Below are positions 1 to 8,105 of a DNA stretch of 64,000 nucleotides, piece by piece (within the stretch, counting starts at the first letter, position 1; each line of letters begins with the position of its first letter). The stretch covers positions 1-64,000 of the forward strand of contig SIAR01000007.1 in assembly GCA_009691705.1 (NCBI GenBank), given 5' to 3'. The position numbers were made by a program, and so were the translations under genes. The notes under the pieces are model-generated. The model saw only the letters and a program-made list of their open reading frames with translations. It ran no database searches and was not told the DNA's origin. The DNA is from Phycisphaerales bacterium (GTDB lineage Bacteria > Planctomycetota > Phycisphaerae > Phycisphaerales > SM1A02).

Positions 1-344
1 ATGATTCGTTCGCTTGTGGCAAACGTCGCTGCATCGCACTGCGCGAACCTCTTGCCTGCGGGCGAGAGCAAGATGCGACGTGCAGGACGGGGGTCCTGTG
101 CATCGACTGCTTCGACTGCGGCGCTGAGTGGTTCGCACATGAAGACCATTCCTGGTCCTCCGCCAAAGGGACGGTCGTCGACGCGGTTGTAACCGCCAGC
201 GTCACGGCCCACAGACCACGCGCGAATGTCATGAACATGCACTTCGAGCAAACCTTGTGCGAGTGCCCGTCCGACGATGCTCGTGCCAAGAACTGACCCG
301 AACATGTCAGGGAACAACGTGAGGATGTCGATTCGAAGAGTCAT
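1..344 (-). CDS. trmD: tRNA (guanine37-N1)-methyltransferase TrmD, 3' end beyond window
   Basis: Methylates G37 next to the anticodon in tRNAs using S-adenosylmethionine. The gene reads leftward from an ATG at 342-344 and runs off the window edge, so only 114 N-terminal residues are visible. They begin MTLRIDILTLFPDMF, the family's typical opening, and include GYNRVDDRPFGGGPGMV, the conserved SPOUT-methyltransferase segment. It lies 30 nt downstream of rpsP on the same strand, a standard pairing. However, rimM, which often sits between rpsP and trmD, is absent here. The assignment is secure from sequence. The C-terminal knot that binds the cofactor cannot be inspected. Confidence 0.95.
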   Translation of the reverse strand, partial: MTLRIDILTLFPDMFGSVLGTSIVGRALAQGLLEVHVHDIRAWSVGRDAGGYNRVDDRPFGGGPGMVFMCEPLSAAVEAVDAQDPRPARRILLSPAGKRFAQCDAATFATSERI

Positions 345-374
345 GACAGCGAGTTGTGGCAGGTGATGCCGTGA

Positions 375-719
375 TTACTTCTTTTCAGCAGCGACTGCAG
401 CGACCTTCTTCGGGGCGTTGCGACGAGCCTTTTGACGAACAGCTGAAAGCGATGCTTTGCCTTTCGTGCCGACGGTGTTGGCGATGCCAGCGCGTCGAAG
501 GAGTGAGATGACAGTTTCGGATGGCTGCGCGCCGACTGAGAGCCAATAGAGAGCGCGCTCGCTCTTGAGCTTCCACTGTTGACCTTCTGGAGCGGTTGGG
601 CTGAACCATCCCAACTCTTCAATCACCCGTCCGTCGTTTGGTGAACGCTTGTCAGCGGCGGAGAGACGATAGAAAGGCGAATGGATGCGACCGAAACGTT
701 TGAGGCGAAGAACGACCAT
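375..719 (-). CDS. rpsP: 30S ribosomal protein S16
   Basis: Small-subunit ribosomal protein S16, recognised from its opening MVVLRLKRFGRIHSPFYRL and the internal RVIEELGWFSP block. The reading frame is open further upstream, but the ATG at 717-719 is chosen. It starts exactly at the conserved N-terminus and is preceded by a Shine-Dalgarno-like AAGGGAG about 10 nt away. At 114 residues it is longer than the usual 80-90. The excess is a Lys/Ala-rich C-terminal tail (about residues 88-114). It probably forms a transcription unit with trmD downstream. Confidence 0.95.
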   Translation of the reverse strand: MVVLRLKRFGRIHSPFYRLSAADKRSPNDGRVIEELGWFSPTAPEGQQWKLKSERALYWLSVGAQPSETVISLLRRAGIANTVGTKGKASLSAVRQKARRNAPKKVAAVAAEKK

Positions 720-890
720 TGGGGGACTCCCTTGAACATGCCCTCCGCGGTGAGTCGATCGTCCAACGGACGGGACCTCTCCGGATTCGCCGTTGGGCAT
801 CCCGTCGTAGTGGGAGCCGTGCGACAAACCTTTGGGGGGCTGATTGCGAGCCACGAAGCATAGCAAAGATCTCGCTACCCTCCAACATAT
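720..890. other. Divergent intergenic region, rpsP / M50 protease
   Basis: This 171-nt spacer lies between two divergently transcribed genes. It holds the rpsP Shine-Dalgarno near 730 and, for the rightward gene, a TACCCT hexamer at 876-881. Short reading frames across it have no recognisable content, and no other element was seen. Confidence 0.5.
876..881 (+). promoter_or_regulatory. Candidate -10 hexamer TACCCT of the M50 protease gene
   Basis: The spacer to the ATG at 891 is 9 nt, so the predicted mRNA has at most a 2-3 nt leader. No Shine-Dalgarno is visible between it and the start. Confidence 0.5.
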
Positions 891-1565
891 ATGACAGGAT
901 GGTGGATCGCAGATCTTTGGCAGGCGGGCGCGAGCGTGCTACTGATGAGTTGGCTCGTCTGGGTCGTAGTTTCGGTCGTCTTGCACGAACTCGGTCACGG
1001 ATATGCGGCGCTGTATGAGGGCGATTCGACTCCGCGCGACACAGGTCACATCACCCTGAACCCCATTGTGCATATGGGATGGTTCAGCATCATCGCCCTA
1101 TTGATCATGGGAATCGCCTGGGGATTGATGCCGGTGAATCCATCGCGGTTTCGAAATGGCCGCAAGGGATGGGCATTCGTTGCGGCGGCGGGGCCAGCTG
1201 TGAACCTCGCGCTGAGTGCACTGTGCATCGTGGCATGCGCGGTGGCGATGCGATATGGACCACAGAACGAGCCCCTCGCGACGAACCTGCGCCTGTTTCT
1301 TTTGACTGGCGCATGGTTGAATCTCTATCTGATGATCTTCAACCTGATGCCTGTTCCGCCGCTCGACGGATCGATGATTCTCGCGGGATTCTCTGACCGC
1401 GCGATGTACTTCTTCTCGAAACCAGGAGTGCAGCAGTTTGGATTGCTCGCGCTCTTCATCGCAGTCTTCTCGACGGATCTCTCAAGCGCGCTGGTTGATG
1501 CGATTCAGACGGCGAGCAATCACGCTGTGGCAATTGTTGTCACTTGGTTGCCCATAGCGTCATAA
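891..1565 (+). CDS. M50-family membrane zinc metalloprotease (site-2 protease type)
   Basis: Predicted integral-membrane zinc protease of 224 residues. HELGH at about residues 32-36 is the zinc-binding/catalytic HExxH motif inside the first membrane segment. NPIVHMG follows. PPLDGS near residue 155 is the NPxPPLDG-type motif that supplies the third zinc ligand. There are about four to five membrane segments and no PDZ domain, which fits the compact M50B-like group of unknown substrate. The last 46 nt overlap the tail of the convergent amidohydrolase. The substrate cannot be inferred from the neighbours. Confidence 0.85.
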   Translation: MTGWWIADLWQAGASVLLMSWLVWVVVSVVLHELGHGYAALYEGDSTPRDTGHITLNPIVHMGWFSIIALLIMGIAWGLMPVNPSRFRNGRKGWAFVAAAGPAVNLALSALCIVACAVAMRYGPQNEPLATNLRLFLLTGAWLNLYLMIFNLMPVPPLDGSMILAGFSDRAMYFFSKPGVQQFGLLALFIAVFSTDLSSALVDAIQTASNHAVAIVVTWLPIAS

Positions 1566-3133
1566 CGCACGATCCCACCGACTGCGGTGAGCAGAACTTG
1601 CGGCGCGTCATCCATCCAATTGCATGCCAGTGGATTGCGGTCGATGGCCACAAAGTCGGCATGCGCGCCTGGTGTGAGTCGACCGAGTTGCTCCGAATCG
1701 CCTAGGCACTCTGCCGCGCTGGTGGTGTATGCGGTGATCGCCTCATGCGCGGTGAGATTCTGGTTTTCACCATACGCCTTGCCGTCAAGCGCTTGCCCGG
1801 TGATCGCCACGCGCATCCCTTCGAGTGGATCGGCGCACGCAATTGGCCAGTCAGAACCAAACGCGACGCGCGCGCCAGCTCGCAGAAACGAGCGAAACTG
1901 AAAGATGCGGTTCTCGCGGTGGCTGCCGAGTCGGGTGCGGGCGAGCGGCGCATCGGTCGCCTTGTGAAAAGGCTGCATGCTGAGTAGTCGACCGCGAAAC
2001 TGCGGCAAAGCATCTGGATGGACAGTCTGCGCGTGCTCGAAGCGGGTGCGAAACTGTGGATCAGTTGCCTGCGCCGCACGCAACACCTCGGCGAGCGCTC
2101 GGTCGCCGATCGCGTGCACAGAAGGGGAGTAGCCAGCGCCGAGTACTTCACACATCCAGAGGAAAAGTGTGCCTTCAAGTGCGTGTTCCATGAGTGAGCC
2201 AGCGCGCTGGGTGTGGTTGGTCGAATCGCAATAATCGTCGAGCATCGCCGCGGTTGATGATCCGAGTGTGCCATCCGCGAATGACTTGAATCCGATGATG
2301 CGCAGAAAGTCGTCGCCGCGTACGGCCCTTGCGCGATCCAATGGCAGCGGTCGCTCGCGATCGAGCGCCGTTGCGCGCACGCGAATGGTGAGTGAACCAT
2401 CGTCGCGCGCGGGTGCAAGAACCTGTTCGATGTCGTCGAGATATTCCATAGCGCCGACCGTGGTGATGCCGAGCGAAAGCAGGTGGGCACACCCATCGCG
2501 GCACGCTTGACTGCGCATCGCAAGTGTTGGGGGGGGGATGCGCGGTACAAGCACCCGCCATGCAGCTTGTTCGAGCAGTAGTCCAGTGGGATCGCCGTGA
2601 GAATCGCGCACGATTGTGCCACCCGCAATGTCAGAGCGCAGATCGAGCAGGTCGAGAACAGGCTGATTAACCACTGCAACGTGCTGGTCGCAGCGCCACG
2701 CGAGTGCTGGACGATCGCCAGCCGCGCGTAGCCACGAGATATCTGGGCGGGTGCCATCCCAGCGCTGTTCGTCCCAGCCAAATGCTTCGAGCCACTGATC
2801 GCCCGAGAGATGCGCGAGATGCGCGGTGATGAGTCGATCGAAATCTTCGCGGCTCTTTGCGGTGGTGAGGTTGAGGCGACGCGCGAAGAGTCCGCCCATG
2901 AGCAGATGCGCATGCGAGTCGATGAGGCCGGGGAGGATCCATGCACCAGGGATGTGAAGGGTGTCGGCAGTTCGAGCAGTGTCGAGCGCGCTGCGAGTGG
3001 CAGTGTTGATGGATGGCGCGGCCGAGTCGTCGAGCGACGCGACTCGACCATCGGAGAGAGTCATGTGTGTTGCCCACGGGCGCAGTGGGTCGCCTGTCCA
3101 GATGTGGGCGGCAGTGACGTGGCGAAGTGGCAT
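1520..3133 (-). CDS. YtcJ-like metal-dependent amidohydrolase
   Basis: A 537-residue member of the amidohydrolase_3/YtcJ family. After a small N-terminal beta-sandwich comes GLIDSHAHL (about residues 70-78), the metal-binding HxH. Further ligands are SVHAIGDRAL near 340 and GSDWPI near 430. These enzymes hydrolyse amide or cyclic amide bonds, but the substrates of most YtcJ proteins are unknown. No signal peptide was seen. The ATG at 3131-3133 follows a TACCTT hexamer by 7 nt. The gene is divergent from the lipoprotein gene at 3248. Confidence 0.85.
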   Translation of the reverse strand: MPLRHVTAAHIWTGDPLRPWATHMTLSDGRVASLDDSAAPSINTATRSALDTARTADTLHIPGAWILPGLIDSHAHLLMGGLFARRLNLTTAKSREDFDRLITAHLAHLSGDQWLEAFGWDEQRWDGTRPDISWLRAAGDRPALAWRCDQHVAVVNQPVLDLLDLRSDIAGGTIVRDSHGDPTGLLLEQAAWRVLVPRIPPPTLAMRSQACRDGCAHLLSLGITTVGAMEYLDDIEQVLAPARDDGSLTIRVRATALDRERPLPLDRARAVRGDDFLRIIGFKSFADGTLGSSTAAMLDDYCDSTNHTQRAGSLMEHALEGTLFLWMCEVLGAGYSPSVHAIGDRALAEVLRAAQATDPQFRTRFEHAQTVHPDALPQFRGRLLSMQPFHKATDAPLARTRLGSHRENRIFQFRSFLRAGARVAFGSDWPIACADPLEGMRVAITGQALDGKAYGENQNLTAHEAITAYTTSAAECLGDSEQLGRLTPGAHADFVAIDRNPLACNWMDDAPQVLLTAVGGIVRYDAMGNQVTTIATA

Positions 3134-3140
3134 GTGATGG

Positions 3141-3146
3141 AAGGTA
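3141..3146 (-). promoter_or_regulatory. Candidate -10 TACCTT for the amidohydrolase gene
   Basis: Read on the minus strand, the hexamer ends 7 nt before the ATG, which leaves no room for a ribosome binding site in the transcript. Confidence 0.5.
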
Positions 3147-3235
3147 CTTGCGCACGCTGCCCACTCGGCTGCTTGAGAAAGAGCTCGCGCGAGCGCACGT
3201 TTTTCCAGTGGACGGGGTGTTTGTGCGGCGCCCCC

Positions 3236-3241
3236 TATCCT
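3236..3241 (+). promoter_or_regulatory. Candidate -10 TATCCT for the lipoprotein gene
   Basis: Spacer of exactly 6 nt to the ATG at 3248, so transcription is predicted to begin on the A of the start codon. The same TATCCTTC string recurs before the gene at 10903. Confidence 0.6.
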
Positions 3242-3247
3242 TCCAAG

Positions 3248-3991
3248 ATGAAACCGATTTACCTGTTGCCGTCGTTGTTCGTTGCTGCTGCGCTTGTTGG
3301 ATGTGGAGATTCAACCGCTGTCCCCAAGCCGCCGACGCCAGTTGCAACCAACAACGCGGCGGCGCCCGATGCGCGCGCGCCGCAGCGACCCGCAGCCGTT
3401 CTCGCTGACGCTAGTAAGCGCGCTGCGCCAGCGAATCCGACGGGCATTGCATCGACTGCGCAGATTCCACAACCGACTCCGAGTGTCGATGCGGCCGCGC
3501 AGAAAGTTTCGTCCGCAGACTCTGATGCGAAGATCGTTGAGATTGCAGGATTCGTTATGCCAAAGCCCGCAATATGGCAGTGGCAGAGTCCATCGATGCA
3601 GTTTCGCGCGCTGCAGTATGCGGTGCCCGGAATTGGCGAGTCGGGGGCCGCAGAAGTTGTCTTCAGCGTCTTCGCAGCAGGGGATGGCGGTCCAATCGAT
3701 ATGAACATCAAACGCTGGGCGAGCCAGTTTCGAAACGAAGATGGTTCAGAGGCGATTGCGAAACTCCAAGAGCGAACGGTCGCTGGAATGCCAGTGAAGT
3801 GGATCGAACTCGCCGGTCGCTATCAAGGAATGGGACAGGCCGCACCACGCCCAAACATGATGCAACTTGGGGCGATCCTGCAAGCGCCAGATCGAACGGT
3901 CTTCATGAGACTCGTCGGACCGGCAGCAACCGTCGAAGCCGCGCGCAGTGATTTCGAAGCGATGGTCGGTGGCGTGCAAGAAGCGAAATAG
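3248..3991 (+). CDS. Predicted lipoprotein of unknown function
   Basis: Secreted, lipid-anchored protein of 247 residues. It starts MKPIYLLPSLFV and carries a lipobox LVGC at about residues 16-19. A Pro/Ala-rich linker to about residue 90 is followed by a folded domain (residues 95-245). The frame is open further upstream, but the lipoprotein signal fixes the start at 3248. The C-terminal part (FVMPKPAIWQWQSPS onward) resembles domains seen in planctomycete hypothetical proteins; no enzyme motif was recognised. Function is unknown. Confidence 0.8.
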   Translation: MKPIYLLPSLFVAAALVGCGDSTAVPKPPTPVATNNAAAPDARAPQRPAAVLADASKRAAPANPTGIASTAQIPQPTPSVDAAAQKVSSADSDAKIVEIAGFVMPKPAIWQWQSPSMQFRALQYAVPGIGESGAAEVVFSVFAAGDGGPIDMNIKRWASQFRNEDGSEAIAKLQERTVAGMPVKWIELAGRYQGMGQAAPRPNMMQLGAILQAPDRTVFMRLVGPAATVEAARSDFEAMVGGVQEAK

Positions 3992-4028
3992 TCGGCGCGC
4001 CTTCTTGGTTGCGTTGACTTGGCCGTGG

Positions 4029-4661
4029 CTACTTCGCAGTGCTCGCAAACCGGCGATTGACTTCATTCCAGTTCACGACTTCCCACCACGCCCCCAGATA
4101 ATCGGCGCGGCGGTTCTGGTAGTTCAAGTAGTAGGCGTGTTCCCACACATCCACGCCGAGCAGTGGCGTGCCAGCGCTGTCAACGAATCCCTTCATCAGC
4201 GGATTGTCTTGATTCGGTGTCGAGGTGATCGCCACAGATCCGTCACTCTTGACGATGAGCCACGCCCAGCCAGAGCCAAAACGTTTCATTCCCGCTTCGG
4301 CAAATGACTTCTTGAAAGCGTCCAGCGAGCCGAATGCCCCGTCGATTGCAGCAGCGAGTTGCGTGCTCGGTGCGCCGCCCTGACCCTTGGGCGCCATGAT
4401 CTGCCAGAACATCGAGTGATTCCAGTGACCGCCGCCATTGTTGCGCACCACCGCGCGAATCGTCTCTGGAATCGAACCGATCTGCGCGCATAACTCGTCG
4501 ATCGTCCAGTTGGCGTATGCCGCATGCCCATCGAGCGCCTTGTTGAGATTGTCAACGTATGCCTGATGATGCTTGGTGCGGTGGATCACCATCGTCTTTG
4601 AGTCGATGGTTGGTTCGAGTGCATTGTCGGCGTATGGAAGTTCTGGAAGTGTGAATGGCAT
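4029..4661 (-). CDS. Superoxide dismutase (Fe/Mn family)
   Basis: Converts superoxide to oxygen and hydrogen peroxide. The 210-residue protein has the complete family layout: His27 in the [10 protein letters not shown] helix, His82 in [11 protein letters not shown], and the DVWEHAYY motif supplying the Asp and last His near 171-175. GQGG in the middle fits Fe/Mn SODs, but metal choice cannot be read reliably by eye. No signal peptide is present, so it is cytoplasmic. Unlike many genes here, it has a clear Shine-Dalgarno (AAAGGAG, 6 nt before ATG). A TATCCT hexamer at 4685-4690 would give a leader of roughly 16 nt. Confidence 0.95.
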   Translation of the reverse strand: MPFTLPELPYADNALEPTIDSKTMVIHRTKHHQAYVDNLNKALDGHAAYANWTIDELCAQIGSIPETIRAVVRNNGGGHWNHSMFWQIMAPKGQGGAPSTQLAAAIDGAFGSLDAFKKSFAEAGMKRFGSGWAWLIVKSDGSVAITSTPNQDNPLMKGFVDSAGTPLLGVDVWEHAYYLNYQNRRADYLGAWWEVVNWNEVNRRFASTAK

Positions 4662-4684
4662 GGGTGGCTCCTTTGGTGAAGCGG

Positions 4685-4690
4685 AGGATA
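4685..4690 (-). promoter_or_regulatory. Candidate -10 TATCCT of the superoxide dismutase gene
   Basis: It lies 23 nt before the ATG on the minus strand. Together with the AAAGGAG ribosome site it makes this a conventional, leadered promoter, a useful contrast with the leaderless candidates. Confidence 0.45.
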
Positions 4691-4729
4691 GCCACCGCCG
4701 TGAGAACGATGCGCTGCCGCAGTGCGCAC

Positions 4730-4735
4730 TACTCT
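4730..4735 (+). promoter_or_regulatory. Candidate -10 TACTCT of the thiD2-thiE gene
   Basis: Six nt separate it from the ATG at 4742. The 80-nt divergent gap to the SOD gene is too short for a TPP riboswitch, and none is visible. Confidence 0.55.
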
Positions 4736-4741
4736 TGAGAG

Positions 4742-5776
4742 ATGCGCAGTGCGATTCGACTCATTGATGCCGCAGCAAACCGCGCCATCGAAGCGGCGCG
4801 AGTTCTGGAAGATCTCGCGCGGTTCTGCGCTGACGACTCCACTCTCACAGCAAAGTACAAGGCACTTCGCCACGAACTAGTCGGCGCTCTCGCGGGGATC
4901 GCACCCGGATTGCGCGAGGCGCACCGTGATCTCGCGGGTGATGTGGGCACACACCTCGAGGGAGCGAATGAAGGATCACGCGCCAGCATCGCCGCGCTCG
5001 CCGCCGCAAACGCGTCGCGCCTCGTCGAGGCCCTGCGAACCCTCGAGGAGGGATCGAAACTCTTGGCGCCATCCACTGTGCAGTGGTCAGAGATAGAAGC
5101 GCTTCGCTACCGCGCCTACACGATCAACGCAGCGTTGGTGCTGGGCGTGCAGTCGAGCGCGGTGAAGCAGTGGCGCGTTTGCGTCTTGCTCACGCAGTCG
5201 CTGTGCAAGCAGCCATGGCGCGAGGTTCTGCGCGCAGCGCTCTCATGCGGGGCCGACTGCATTCAGATTCGCGAGAAAGAGCTGTCGAGTGCGGCCTTCG
5301 TCGCGCACGCGCGCACTGTTGTCGAACACGCCCACCGCAGTGGCGCGTGCGTGATCGTGAACGACCGCGTCGATGTCGCGCTTGCTGCAGGCGCCGACGG
5401 AGTGCACTTGGGACTCTGCGACCTCGCAATTCACGATGCACGCCGCATCGCTGGGCGGGCGTTACTCATTGGCGCGACCGCTCACACTGCGCTCGAAGCG
5501 CGCGCGGCGATCGAAGCGGGGGCAGACTCGTGTGGAGTGGGAGCCATGTTTGCATCGAGCGTGAAACCACAACAACCGCCCGTTGGCGGGCAGTGGATGG
5601 CCGAGTTCGTGGCACTCTGGCCAAATGTGCCGCACCTCGCAATCGGTGGAATCACTCCAGAAAACGCCGCATCGCTGCGTGCGGTCGGCTGCCGAGGGGT
5701 TGCGGTCTCTTCGTGCGTTTGCGAGGCGGATGATCCTGGTGCGCAAGTCGCAGCACTGCGCGAGATCTTCGCGTGA
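4742..5776 (+). CDS. thiE: Thiamine-phosphate synthase with N-terminal ThiD2 domain
   Basis: Couples the thiazole and pyrimidine phosphates to make thiamine phosphate. The 344-residue protein is two-part. Residues 1-130 match the ThiD2-type helical domain ([20 protein letters not shown]) known from cyanobacterial ThiE proteins. Residues 140-340 are the ThiE TIM barrel, with [23 protein letters not shown] and a GAMFASS phosphate loop. The usual Q after HLG is Leu (HLGLCD), and the family's GP.F.T.TK loop is altered to [10 protein letters not shown]. The downstream MBL-fold gene overlaps it by 4 nt, so the two are probably co-translated. Confidence 0.9.
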   Translation: MRSAIRLIDAAANRAIEAARVLEDLARFCADDSTLTAKYKALRHELVGALAGIAPGLREAHRDLAGDVGTHLEGANEGSRASIAALAAANASRLVEALRTLEEGSKLLAPSTVQWSEIEALRYRAYTINAALVLGVQSSAVKQWRVCVLLTQSLCKQPWREVLRAALSCGADCIQIREKELSSAAFVAHARTVVEHAHRSGACVIVNDRVDVALAAGADGVHLGLCDLAIHDARRIAGRALLIGATAHTALEARAAIEAGADSCGVGAMFASSVKPQQPPVGGQWMAEFVALWPNVPHLAIGGITPENAASLRAVGCRGVAVSSCVCEADDPGAQVAALREIFA

Positions 5777-6648
5777 GCGAGCGCGCCGCGAATCGGGCCG
5801 CGAGGCAACCCATCACGCGCGCACAACTCGAATTGCTCGGGACTGGTACGAGTTCTGGGGTGCCCGTGATCGGTTGCGATTGCGCCACGTGCACTTCGAA
5901 CGATCCCCGCGATCAGAGACTTCGCACGAGTGCTGTACTGCGGTTTTGCGATCCAACTGGCGTCGATAGGGTTTGGCTAATCGATGTCTCTCCCGACCAC
6001 CGCACGCAGGCGCTCAGGAGCGGCATTATGCGCTGCGATGCAATTTTCATCACGCACACGCACGTCGATCACGTCTGGGGACTCGACGAAGTGCGCCGAT
6101 ACAACGCGATCATGCTGTCGCCGATTGACCTCTTCGCTGAGTGTGAAGCGATCGCATCTCTCGAGCGCGTCTACCCGCACATCTTTCAGCGCCATCGCAA
6201 CGTGAACAAGTCGTTTGTCGCAGACATCAACGTCCATCACGTCACGCCGGGAGTATCGATCGAGCGCCACGGGCTTCGCATCACGCCGCTGCGACTCTTG
6301 CATGGGCGACTTCCAATCTTGGGATGGCGCATCGACACCAGTGACGGCGGCGATGGTGGAGGGGTTTTTCCGCTCGCCTATTGCACCGATGTTTCGGGGA
6401 TCCCTCCAGAGACGTACGCGGCGCTGATCGGACTGCAAACTCTCGTGCTCGACATGCTTCGAATTCGTGCCCATCCGACCCATTTCACGCTCGATCAGGC
6501 TGTCGCGCACGCGAGCGAGATTGCCGCACGAGACACGGTGTTTGTGCACATGACGCATGACATACGGCATCACAAAGTCGATCCCACTCTGCCCGCAGGA
6601 ATGAGGCTTGGCTTTGATGGTCTGCGACTGCCTTCGACACCTTGCTAA
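5773..6648 (+). CDS. PhnP-like MBL-fold metal-dependent hydrolase
   Basis: Metallo-beta-lactamase-fold phosphodiesterase family, 291 residues. The N-terminal GTGTSSGVP and CDCATC (about residues 32-37, a Cys-rich zinc site of PhnP-like members) precede THTHVDHVWGLDE, the HxHxDH catalytic motif near 93. Further histidines occur in RLLHGRLPILG and HMTHD. The start is a GTG overlapping the thiE stop (GTGA). Relatives act on cyclic phosphodiesters or unknown substrates, and no phosphonate genes are nearby, so the PhnP role itself is unlikely. Confidence 0.8.
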   Translation: MSERAANRAARQPITRAQLELLGTGTSSGVPVIGCDCATCTSNDPRDQRLRTSAVLRFCDPTGVDRVWLIDVSPDHRTQALRSGIMRCDAIFITHTHVDHVWGLDEVRRYNAIMLSPIDLFAECEAIASLERVYPHIFQRHRNVNKSFVADINVHHVTPGVSIERHGLRITPLRLLHGRLPILGWRIDTSDGGDGGGVFPLAYCTDVSGIPPETYAALIGLQTLVLDMLRIRAHPTHFTLDQAVAHASEIAARDTVFVHMTHDIRHHKVDPTLPAGMRLGFDGLRLPSTPC

Positions 6649-6663
6649 TATCCCGAACTCCTT

Positions 6664-7533
6664 ATGGCTCAAATCCGCGAAATCAAGAAACGAATGATCG
6701 CAGTGCGCACGATTCAGCGCATCACCAAGACGATGCAAATGATCGCCACCGCCAAGTTCACGGCGGCATTGCAACGATCGAAAGCGACTCGTCCATACAC
6801 CGAACGCATTCGCGCACTCGTCGCTGAAGTTGCCGCCGCCGCGGGTGATGTTGCCAATCCACTGCTCGGTGGGCGTGGCAAGGCCGTGGGCAAGGAGATT
6901 CTCTTGGTGGTGAGTTCAGATCGTGGACTCTGCGGCGCATACAACGGAAGCATCCTTCGCACTGCGATGGCTGAGATTCGCAAGCGTCGCGGTGAGAAGC
7001 GTGAGATGATCGTCGAGACCGCGGGAAAGAAAGCAGTCGCGTTCTTTCGCTTTCAGAAGATCGAAGTTGCCGAACGTCACGCGTTGGGCGACAAGCCTGC
7101 ATTCGCCGATGTCGCGGCGCTGGCCGATCGCTACATGGCTGATTACGTCGCTGGCAAGGTCGACGCCGTGTACGTGGCGTACATGCGATTCGCCTCGACA
7201 TCGCGCCAAGTGCCTGAAATCATGCAGTTGTTGCCACTTACGCTCGAAGGCGCCCTCGCGATTCGCGGAGCAACAACGGTCTATGAGTATCGCCCAAGTG
7301 CTGAAGTGCTCCTGAACGAACTTCTTCCGAAGTCGGTCAAGGTCTCGCTCTTTCAAGCCATGAACGATGCGATTGTCAGCGAGAATGTGATGCGCATGGT
7401 TGCGATGAAAGCCGCCACTGACAACGCCAGCGGACTCGGTCGCACCCTCAAACGCAACTACAACCGCGCGCGTCAGGCAAAGATCACCACCGAACTCACT
7501 GAAATTGTTTCGGGCGCTGCGGCACTCGAGTGA
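6664..7533 (+). CDS. atpG: ATP synthase F1 gamma subunit
   Basis: Central rotor stalk of F1F0 ATP synthase. It has the full family length (289 residues) and the conserved N-terminal coiled coil with ITKTMQMIATAK, the SDRGLCGAYN motif near residue 85, and the C-terminal MKAATDNA helix. No other atp gene is next to it: upstream is a hydrolase gene and downstream a convergent rhodanese-like gene. A TAATAT hexamer at 6646-6651 lies 12 nt before the ATG. Whether this is the cell's only gamma subunit or a second copy cannot be told from the window. Confidence 0.95.
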   Translation: MAQIREIKKRMIAVRTIQRITKTMQMIATAKFTAALQRSKATRPYTERIRALVAEVAAAAGDVANPLLGGRGKAVGKEILLVVSSDRGLCGAYNGSILRTAMAEIRKRRGEKREMIVETAGKKAVAFFRFQKIEVAERHALGDKPAFADVAALADRYMADYVAGKVDAVYVAYMRFASTSRQVPEIMQLLPLTLEGALAIRGATTVYEYRPSAEVLLNELLPKSVKVSLFQAMNDAIVSENVMRMVAMKAATDNASGLGRTLKRNYNRARQAKITTELTEIVSGAAALE

Positions 7534-7563
7534 GTCGGTTCGCTGCTCTTAGCGACAGAGATC

Positions 7564-8052
7564 TCAGACCACTGGCTTGTTTGGCAACTGCGGCGCATCG
7601 GCGGGGACGCCAGTCTGCACTTCGTTGCCCGTTTTTTCCCACGCCTTGAGTCCACCCTCGAGCGTGTAGACACTCTTGAATCGCAACTCAAGAAGTCGCT
7701 TACTCGCCGCCTTGGCGAGTATGTCGTCGTAATCGGTGTCGTAGACGATCAGCACGTCGTATTTCTCGAGCAGACCTAGCGCTTCAAGCGTCATGTCTTC
7801 GAATGGAAGATTGATCGCTCCTGCGATGTGTTTGGCGGCATAGACCGACCGACTGCGCGGATCGATAAACGCCGAGGTGCGGGCCGACTGAAACACCCCG
7901 GGAGGTGCATTCATCGTTTCGAGTGCGTGGTAGGAGTCGACATAAACGAGGTCACGATCACTCGTGCTCGTTTCGCAGGCGATGAGCAGACCTGCCCCCG
8001 TGACTACAACCGCGAAGCCAACAGCAAATCGTAAAAGTTGAGTTCGTGACAT
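7564..8052 (-). CDS. Rhodanese-domain lipoprotein lacking the catalytic cysteine
   Basis: A 162-residue lipoprotein with signal sequence and lipobox LIAC at about residue 27, followed by a single rhodanese fold. The CDC25-like DPRS...AAKHIAGAINLP motif and the C-terminal VYTLEGGLKAW are intact. The active-site loop reads IVYDTDYDD where active sulfurtransferases have YCxxGxR, so Asp replaces Cys. It is therefore probably non-catalytic and possibly a binding module. An alternative in-frame ATG at 8064 would add four residues. Downstream of the divergent gap lie a DsbD N-domain and a redoxin gene. Confidence 0.8.
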   Translation of the reverse strand: MSRTQLLRFAVGFAVVVTGAGLLIACETSTSDRDLVYVDSYHALETMNAPPGVFQSARTSAFIDPRSRSVYAAKHIAGAINLPFEDMTLEALGLLEKYDVLIVYDTDYDDILAKAASKRLLELRFKSVYTLEGGLKAWEKTGNEVQTGVPADAPQLPNKPVV

Positions 8053-8089
8053 GATGCGGGCCATCCATCAGATCTCATGCAGTGGCAAG

Positions 8090-8095
8090 TACTCT
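8090..8095 (+). promoter_or_regulatory. Candidate -10 TACTCT of the DsbD N-domain gene
   Basis: The hexamer ends 10 nt before the ATG at 8106 and includes part of the alternative upstream frame, which argues for 8106 over the GTG at 8082. Confidence 0.45.
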
Positions 8096-8105
8096 GACAC
8101 GCACG

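Noticed and set aside
1702-3051. 449-residue minus-strand frame
   Set aside because: Shadow of the amidohydrolase gene in another frame of the same strand; contains no motif.
2810-3247. N-terminal extension of the lipoprotein gene
   Set aside because: The added residues overlap the divergent amidohydrolase gene, and the lipobox signal fits the ATG at 3248.
4662-4741. TPP riboswitch before thiE
   Set aside because: The 80-nt gap is too short and lacks the THI-box motifs.
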